NCBI GenBank assembly: GCA_964579675.1
Contig: CAZOIA010000180.1
Location: forward strand, 1-11,233
Direction: 5' to 3'
DNA from: CAZOIA01 sp964579675
Lineage (GTDB): Bacteria; Planctomycetota; Phycisphaerae; UBA1845; PWPN01
Length of the DNA stretch: 11,233 nt
The notes under the pieces are model-generated. The model ran no database searches and had not been told where the DNA came from. It saw only the letters and a program-made list of their open reading frames with translations. Each line of letters starts with the position of its first letter. Position 1 is the stretch's first letter. The position numbers and the translations under genes were made by a program. Below are positions 6,934 to 11,233 of this stretch, in pieces.

Positions 6934-7658
6934 GTCGTTTCCCTTTCGGATGCAGAGCTTGGAGCTTCGGGTTGGCTGTTAGGTCGAATCATCAGAACCC
7001 AAGTCTTGTCTGCACGCAGGGCCAATATGAGTCCCAACGGCACGAACGCGACGCGGAGGATACGGAAAGGGAGCATCAAGACCCAGTCGCCGACATTTCT
7101 CCTGATCGGTTTATGATGAACGGCCGGGTCATACTCCGGCAAGTCCAGATCGTCCAGCAGTTGCTCGTGTTGGCGCCATTCCTGCTCGTTCCAGAAGGGC
7201 GCAAACTGCCAGAGCCGCTCCACTTCGGGATCTGTATCAGGTTCCGGCAAGACAAACACCCACACAAGACCGATCACAAGCCATGTGCCGGCAAGGACAG
7301 CCCACGCGGCCGTCCAGAGAGCGAGCAGAAACACAGCAGCCAGGGCGACCAGGCCAAGCACCGCGAATCCTCGATTCGGATGTTGCCGCCGCTTGATTAC
7401 TTCCTCCAACTCAAGGTCCGTCCGCAGGAACGCTGCGTATCGCTGCAGCATGTGCCAGCATTCTTCCGTGACTGAGATGGGATGGTTCACCAAGTCGTCG
7501 TATGCGTGCCACAACGTGTCGGCTATCGCATGCGCGCTCTTGTCTTCTGTTAGCAGTGCTGCCCTCTTCTCGTCGAATTCGTCGCTCTTGATCTCGCCCC
7601 TCATATAGGAAACGAGGGCGTCGAGAAGCTCGCCGCGCGATTTCCTGTCCGTGGGCAT
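6912..7658 (-). CDS. Unrecognised membrane protein
   Basis: I do not recognise this 248-residue protein. Residues 1-95 are soluble, charged and probably helical. Two hydrophobic segments (about 97-117 and 119-138) look like a transmembrane hairpin. A tryptophan- and acid-rich stretch (about 140-190) follows, then a third hydrophobic segment (about 192-214) and a polar tail. No catalytic motif is visible. That it is a real gene is supported by its placement: its ATG follows the aspS stop by one base (TGACATG), and its end overlaps the sialidase start by 22 nt. It may link expression of the two, or act at the membrane with the exported sialidase, but that is conjecture. Confidence 0.75.
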   Translation of the reverse strand: MPTDRKSRGELLDALVSYMRGEIKSDEFDEKRAALLTEDKSAHAIADTLWHAYDDLVNHPISVTEECWHMLQRYAAFLRTDLELEEVIKRRQHPNRGFAVLGLVALAAVFLLALWTAAWAVLAGTWLVIGLVWVFVLPEPDTDPEVERLWQFAPFWNEQEWRQHEQLLDDLDLPEYDPAVHHKPIRRNVGDWVLMLPFRILRVAFVPLGLILALRADKTWVLMIRPNSQPEAPSSASERETTCASENR

Positions 7659-7659
7659 G

Positions 7660-9480
7660 TCAACTCTGTTTCGCCTGCCGCTTGGCCCTGGTCGCGGGGC
7701 TGAGGTCGATGCCCAGTTCGTCGAGCTGCGTCTGATCGACGCCGCTGGGGCACTCGGTCAGCGGGCAGAAGCCCTTTTGCGTCTTGGGAAACGCGATCAC
7801 GTTGCGGATGTTGTCCGTACCAGCCAGCAGCATCACGATACGGTCGAGCCCGAGCGCCAGTCCCCCGTGCGGCGGGGCCCCGTACTTGAGCGCGGTCAGC
7901 AGGTGCTCGAACTTACGGTGGGCTTCGGCCTCCCCGATGCCCAGCAGCCGGAAGATGCGGTTCTGGATATCCTGGCGGTGGATACGAATCGATCCGCCGC
8001 CCAGCTCCGTGCCGTTGAGCACGACGTCGTATGACTTGGCCCGCACATCCGCCGGGTTGCTCTCAAGCTGATCGAGGTGATCATCCCGCGGCATGGTGAA
8101 CGGGTGATGGACCGCCACCCATCGGTTGTCTTCCTCGTCCCACTCGAACATGGGCATATCCACAACCCAGAGGAACTCCCACCTGTCGGGGGGAATGAGC
8201 CCGCGGCGCTCGGCCAGCGTAGTCCGGAGCCACGCCAGGTGCTTGCTGACCTCCAGGAACCCGCCGCAAGCGAAGAAAATCGCATCGCCCACGTTCGCCT
8301 GCATCGCCCGGATCAGCTCGGGCGAGGTATCCCCGGCAAAGAACTTGGCAATTCCGGTCTGCAGCTCGGGCCTGCCGCCGTCACCGGCCGCCACTTTGCA
8401 CAGCGGCATGCCCCCCGCACCGATGCCCTGCATTTCCACCGTGAGGGCATCCGTCTCCTTGCGGGTCATCTCACCGCCCCCGGGCAGACAGATCGCCTTG
8501 ACCACCCCGCCCGAATCCACCGCCGAGTGGAAAACCTTGAACTCCGTTCTTCCCGCGATCTCGCTGACGTCGATCAGCTTCATCCCGAAACGCAGGTCGG
8601 GACGATCGATCCCGTAGTCCCGCATCACGTCGTCGTATCGCATCCGCGGAAAAGGGACGGGTACTTCGATCCCCAGCACTTCCCTCCACGCGTATGCCAG
8701 CGACCGTTCCACCACGTCCAGCACGTTGTCCACGTCCACGAACGCCATTTCCAGGTCCACCTGGGTGAACTCCGGCTGGCGGTCCGCCCGCAGGTCCTCG
8801 TCGCGGAAGCAGCGCGCGATTTGCATATACCGATCGTATCCGCTGATCATCAGCAACTGCTTGAACAATTGCGGCGACTGGGGCAGGGCGTAGAACTCGC
8901 CCGGGAAGACGCGCGACGGGACCAGATAGTCGCGGGCCCCCTCCGGTGTCGATTTGGTCAGGATCGGCGTCTCGATCTCCAGGAAGTCTTCGTTATAGTA
9001 GAAGTCGCGGAACGACTGCAGGATCTTGTGGCGAATCAGCATTGCGCTGCGCATCGGGCCCCGGCGAAGATCGAGGAAGCGGTATTTGAGCCGGAGGTCT
9101 TCGTTCGCCTCCACGTGGTCGGCCACCTCGAACGGCGGGGTCAGCGACTTGTTGAGGATCTCCACCACGTGGATGCTCACCTCGATCTCCCCCGTCGCCA
9201 GCTTGGGGTTGACGTTCTCGCCCCGGTGGATCACCTCGCCGCGGACGGCAATGACGTCTTCCTTGCGGAGGGTCCGGGCGAGTTTCGTCGCATCCGGGTC
9301 CGTGTCCACGTTGAATCGGCACTGGGTCAGGCCCCCGCGGTCCCGCAGGTCGATGAAGACCAGGTTGTCGCCGTGGTCGCGGTAGTTGTGGACCCACCCG
9401 GCCAGAATCACCTCTTTGCCAACGTCGCTAGCACGCAGCGTGCCGCAGTCACACGTTCGCTTGCTATAGCAAACAGCCAC
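7660..9480 (-). CDS. aspS: Aspartyl-tRNA synthetase (bacterial type)
   Basis: A class IIb synthetase that charges tRNA-Asp, and in non-discriminating forms also tRNA-Asn, with aspartate. Its 606 residues fit the bacterial form. Order: OB-fold anticodon-binding domain (1 to about 110, with FIDLRDRGG), class II core, GAD insertion (about 295-430), C-terminal core. Active-site segments include YALPQSPQLFKQLLM (198-211), motif 2 as RCFRDEDLRADRQPEFTQ (223-240), NGTELGGGSIRIH, and motif 3 GLALGLDR (540-547) followed by FPKTQKG. The start is GTG 9480, supported by AGGAG 7 nt upstream. The N-terminus carries three cysteines in CYSKRTCDC. H36, in RDHG, matches the anticodon-domain histidine linked to relaxed tRNA specificity in Pseudomonas aeruginosa AspRS. 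First gene of an apparent unit with a membrane protein and a sialidase. Confidence 0.97.
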   Translation of the reverse strand: MAVCYSKRTCDCGTLRASDVGKEVILAGWVHNYRDHGDNLVFIDLRDRGGLTQCRFNVDTDPDATKLARTLRKEDVIAVRGEVIHRGENVNPKLATGEIEVSIHVVEILNKSLTPPFEVADHVEANEDLRLKYRFLDLRRGPMRSAMLIRHKILQSFRDFYYNEDFLEIETPILTKSTPEGARDYLVPSRVFPGEFYALPQSPQLFKQLLMISGYDRYMQIARCFRDEDLRADRQPEFTQVDLEMAFVDVDNVLDVVERSLAYAWREVLGIEVPVPFPRMRYDDVMRDYGIDRPDLRFGMKLIDVSEIAGRTEFKVFHSAVDSGGVVKAICLPGGGEMTRKETDALTVEMQGIGAGGMPLCKVAAGDGGRPELQTGIAKFFAGDTSPELIRAMQANVGDAIFFACGGFLEVSKHLAWLRTTLAERRGLIPPDRWEFLWVVDMPMFEWDEEDNRWVAVHHPFTMPRDDHLDQLESNPADVRAKSYDVVLNGTELGGGSIRIHRQDIQNRIFRLLGIGEAEAHRKFEHLLTALKYGAPPHGGLALGLDRIVMLLAGTDNIRNVIAFPKTQKGFCPLTECPSGVDQTQLDELGIDLSPATRAKRQAKQS

Positions 9481-9487
9481 GGATGTT

Positions 9488-9492
9488 CTCCT
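9488..9492 (-). promoter_or_regulatory. aspS: Shine-Dalgarno site fixing the GTG start of aspS
   Basis: AGGAG on the minus strand lies 7 nt before GTG 9480. No in-frame ATG precedes the conserved N-terminus, so this site decides the start. A perfect 12-bp palindrome, TTGCTATAGCAA (9461-9472), sits in the first codons and could affect initiation; no role is proven. Confidence 0.8.
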
Positions 9493-9605
9493 GTCGTTGT
9501 CTGTCTAAGCGCCGGCCCCGGGCGGAAAACGACCCCGAAACGCGGGCCGGGATTCAATCGGAACGAAGCAGTGTACGGAATCTGGAGCCGCCGGGCTACC
9601 GTCCC

Positions 9606-9726
9606 CGATCGGCTCCGGGCAAGGGGACGAGCCCCTGGGACGGGAAAGCGACCCCCAGTTCGGGGGTCAGGGATCGTTACCCCGGCGAGCGGTGGGTGCA
9701 CCCAACGAGAACGCCCCGCGCTCGCC
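9606..9726. other. Cluster of inverted repeats, possible structured RNA
   Basis: Several complementary segments lie in 121 bp. CGATC (9606-9610) pairs with GATCG (9672-9676) and encloses two hairpins: AGGGG/CCCCT (9622-9636) and GACCCCC/GGGGGTC (9650-9668, 7 bp with a 5-nt loop). Next, GGCGAGCG (9684-9691) pairs perfectly with CGCTCGCC (9719-9726) around the 12-bp palindrome TGGGTGCACCCA (9693-9704). The pairing holds on either strand. It could be an aspS leader on the minus strand, a repeat element, or chance in GC-rich DNA; no known riboswitch class was recognised. Confidence 0.4.
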
Positions 9727-9780
9727 AATGGCTCTCCGATAATGCGTGACTGTCGATCCCATGTTGCTGGTATCGTACCG

Positions 9781-9819
9781 CAGCGCCTGCAACTTCGCAA
9801 CATTCCGGCTGTTGTCACC
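9781..9819. repeat. Imperfect direct repeat, copy 1
   Basis: This segment and 9851-9887 share the core CTTCGCAACATnCCGGCTG followed by TCACC; copy 1 has an extra TGT before TCACC. Similarity also extends a few bases to each side (CAGC before, TTTCG after a gap). The copies start 70 bp apart. Confidence 0.7.
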
Positions 9820-9850
9820 CGTCAGCTTTCGGCCCATATCGTGCTGCTTG

Positions 9851-9887
9851 CAGCCGCTTGCGGCTTCGCAACATCCCGGCTGTCACC
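9851..9887. repeat. Imperfect direct repeat, copy 2
   Basis: Second copy of the repeat at 9781-9819, shorter by three bases near its end. Its left part also forms a hairpin, AGCCGC (9852-9857) with GCGGCT (9860-9865) around TT, which copy 1 lacks. This suggests a degenerate dispersed repeat rather than a regulatory tandem site. Confidence 0.7.
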
Positions 9888-9958
9888 TTTCGCCACGTAG
9901 CGACCGATTTCTGAGTCGGGCCACCCTGGATGCAGCCCGCGCGTTGCCTCTGGCTGGC

Positions 9959-9987
9959 TGGCCAGTTGGCAGGTCTGGGCGTATGAT
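9959..9987 (+). promoter_or_regulatory. fmt: Probable promoter for fmt
   Basis: TGGCCA (9959-9964, four of six matches to the -35 consensus), a 17-nt spacer, and TATGAT (9982-9987, five of six to the -10). The predicted start near 9994 leaves a leader of about 40 nt before ATG 10033. Confidence 0.45.
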
Positions 9988-10022
9988 CTTCGGGCTCGTG
10001 GTTCGGACAACTGCGTGTCTGC

Positions 10023-10026
10023 GGAG
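10023..10026 (+). promoter_or_regulatory. fmt: Ribosome binding site of fmt
   Basis: GGAG lies 6 nt before ATG 10033. This favours that ATG over the in-frame GTG at 10015, which would add six residues ahead of the conserved MRVVFFGSGEFAVP start. Confidence 0.65.
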
Positions 10027-10032
10027 CCGGTG

Positions 10033-10986
10033 ATGCGTGTCGTGTTCTTCGGGTCGGGCGAGTTTGCCGTTCCCAGCCTCCGGTGGCTGGTTAACAGTCC
10101 CCACGAGCCAGCCGCAGTCGTCACCCAGCCCGACCGACCCGCCGGCCGGGGCAAGAAGCTGCTGCCCACCCCGGTCGCGGGCCAGGCGGCCGAGGACGGC
10201 CTGCCCCTGCTGCGGTGCGAGGACGTCAACACCCCCGGGTGCGTGGAACAGATGTGCTCGCTGCACGCTGACCTGGGTATCGTGGTCGCGTTCGGGCAGA
10301 AGCTGCTGGCCCCGCTCCGATCGGCGTTTGCTAGTGCGTGCGTGAACATCCACGGCTCACTGCTGCCCAGGTATCGCGGGGCGGCTCCGATTGCCGCGGC
10401 GATCTTGGGCGGCGAGGTCAAGACCGGCGTGACGGTGTTTCGGCTTGTGGACCGCCTGGATGCAGGGCCAATCCTCGTGCAGCGCGAGACGACGATCGGT
10501 CCGACCGAGACCTGTGGCGAGCTGCACGATCGCCTGGCCCGCATCGGCTGCGACGCGATCGGCGCGACGGTTCAACTACTGGAGGCCGACCCGCACTGTG
10601 CCGGTGAGCCCCAGGACGAGTCCCAGGCCACCCGGGCCCCGAGGCTCACCAAGTCGGACGGCTACCTCCGGTTCGACGAGTCCGCCGACCGCCTGGCCTT
10701 GCGTTGCCGGGCGATGTGGCCCTGGCCGGGGGCCCGGTGCCGGTACTGCCGACCCGACCGCAAGAGCGAAGAGGTGACGCTGGCCCTCGCCACGCCGATC
10801 CCCAACCATGCCCACGAAGCACCGGGAACGGTCACCTCGGTGCTGACCGTGGCCACTGCCGGCGGCACGCTGGAGATCCATTGCATCAAGCCGGCAGGCG
10901 GGCGGACGATGGCCTGGCAGGATTTCGTGAACGGCCGGCACGTCAGACCGGGGCATCGGTTCGAAGCCATCGAGAGCGGAGGCTGA
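10033..10986 (+). CDS. fmt: Methionyl-tRNA formyltransferase
   Basis: Fmt transfers a formyl group from 10-formyltetrahydrofolate to Met-tRNA(fMet), giving the initiator used in bacterial translation. The 317 residues match the family length of about 310-320. The N-terminal Rossmann-type catalytic domain begins MRVVFFGSGEFAVP and carries TQPDRPAGRGKKL (31-43). The catalytic signature is NIHGSLLPRYRGAAPI (105-120), with N105 and H107. D143 in DAGPIL completes the catalytic set. The linker motif APRLTKSDG (202-210) leads into the C-terminal OB-fold tRNA-binding domain. The gene is complete and stands alone: no peptide deformylase precedes it and nothing co-directional follows before the window ends. 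Confidence 0.97.
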   Translation: MRVVFFGSGEFAVPSLRWLVNSPHEPAAVVTQPDRPAGRGKKLLPTPVAGQAAEDGLPLLRCEDVNTPGCVEQMCSLHADLGIVVAFGQKLLAPLRSAFASACVNIHGSLLPRYRGAAPIAAAILGGEVKTGVTVFRLVDRLDAGPILVQRETTIGPTETCGELHDRLARIGCDAIGATVQLLEADPHCAGEPQDESQATRAPRLTKSDGYLRFDESADRLALRCRAMWPWPGARCRYCRPDRKSEEVTLALATPIPNHAHEAPGTVTSVLTVATAGGTLEIHCIKPAGGRTMAWQDFVNGRHVRPGHRFEAIESGG

Positions 10987-11190
10987 CGCTGTTCTCGGTA
11001 GCAGGCGCGTGTTCGACTCTGATCCGAGCCCCACGCGCCAGCGCGGGGAATCGTGCGCCGGCGCACGATCAGCCGGTCGCCCACGCGAAGGATCCGTCGC
11101 TGACGTTCCGGGCCGTGATGGGAAACGGCACGGAACTGTCGGACCGAGAACGGCACTAGCCCTTGACCAAGCGTGATCTTTGCGATTTTC
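10987..11190. other. Gene-free tail after fmt
   Basis: No gene was recognised here. AACGGCAC occurs twice (11124-11131 and 11149-11156). A minus-strand frame is open across it, but only by reading back through fmt, and it looks like a shadow. The segment resembles non-coding repeat DNA leading into the end repeat. Confidence 0.5.
11029..11069. other. Two adjacent hairpins downstream of fmt
   Basis: CCCC (11029-11032) with GGGG (11045-11048), plus inner GCG/CGC pairs and a two-base bulge, form a first hairpin. Immediately after it lies a perfect 20-bp palindrome (11050-11069) with half-site ATCGTGCGCC. The position 43 bp after the fmt stop suggests transcription termination, but no T-run follows, so a classical intrinsic terminator is not shown. 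A dyad for a DNA-binding protein is the alternative. Confidence 0.4.
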
Positions 11191-11233
11191 GGAGACTGTA
11201 GCATCATTACAGAGCGATTATCCTGTTCTGGCC
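11191..11233. repeat. Right copy of 43-bp inverted end repeat
   Basis: Reverse complement of 13-55 with one mismatch. It occupies the last 43 bases of the window, so its full extent is unknown. Relative to fmt it lies downstream, in the same orientation that the left copy has relative to tRNA-Val. Confidence 0.85.

Larger units (their letters stand above)
9493..10032. other. Divergent aspS-fmt spacer, 540 bp without a gene
   Basis: No coding region was recognised on either strand. Contents from aspS outward: a weak minus-strand -10-like TACACT (9575-9570) without a good -35 box, a cluster of GC-rich inverted repeats (9606-9726), an imperfect direct repeat (9781-9819 and 9851-9887), and a plausible fmt promoter (9959-9987). 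No peptide deformylase gene, often the partner of fmt, is present here. Confidence 0.6.

Noticed and set aside
9684..9726. T-box riboswitch ahead of aspS
   Set aside because: The minus strand has a loosely similar GGGTG-CACC segment, but no stem I specifier structure, no conserved T-box core and no terminator before aspS.
8077..9900. Plus-strand open frame of about 600 codons across aspS
   Set aside because: It is antisense to all the conserved AspRS motifs, and its composition is that of a shadow frame.
9493..10032. Peptide deformylase gene expected before fmt
   Set aside because: No deformylase motif is present in any frame of the spacer.
10662..11207. Minus-strand frame running from the right end into fmt
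   Set aside because: More than half is antisense to fmt, and the remainder has no recognisable domain or ribosome binding site; it is more likely repeat DNA.
13..11233. Composite transposon or genomic island bounded by the end repeats
   Set aside because: There is no transposase, integrase or cargo typical of mobile elements, and the interior holds tadA, aspS, fmt and a tRNA, which are core genes.

Overview
The window looks like a complete or nearly complete contig from a GC-rich bacterium, most likely a planctomycete (inference). The hints are a Tat-exported sugar isomerase-like TIM barrel, a secreted sialidase, an unusually long phosphohexose mutase, and mostly weak or absent Shine-Dalgarno signals. 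Seven confident protein genes and one tRNA gene are present, plus one unrecognised membrane protein placed so tightly between neighbours that it is very probably real.

Layout, left to right. A 43-bp sequence (13-55) returns inverted at the extreme right end (11191-11233). A tRNA-Val(CAC) lies on the minus strand (78-151), with a plausible promoter at 198-225. After roughly 320 bases without a convincing gene comes a GT4 glycosyltransferase on the plus strand (476-1651). Convergent to it is a two-gene minus-strand unit: a Tat-signal TIM barrel protein (2228-3196) followed one base later by tadA (1738-2226). Divergent from that unit is a 762-residue phosphohexose mutase (3451-5739). Its stop overlaps by 9 bp the stop of a second minus-strand unit: aspS (7660-9480), a membrane protein (6912-7658) and a sialidase (5731-6933), with a 1-nt gap and a 22-nt overlap between members. 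A 540-bp spacer with hairpins and an imperfect direct repeat separates aspS from fmt (10033-10986, plus strand). The last 247 bp hold hairpins and the right copy of the end repeat.

How the genes relate. Four loci serve translation: tRNA-Val, tadA (wobble inosine), aspS (Asp charging) and fmt (initiator formylation). Four concern carbohydrates or the cell surface: the GT4 enzyme, the hexose-phosphate mutase, the exported TIM barrel protein and the sialidase. The two classes share operon-like units (TIM barrel with tadA; aspS with sialidase). I see no defence island, CRISPR array, transposase, phage gene or biosynthetic cluster, and no clearly new multi-gene system. The items most worth a second look are the end repeat, the divergent active-site loops and codon use of the mutase, the specificity-determining residues of AspRS, and the structured aspS-fmt spacer.
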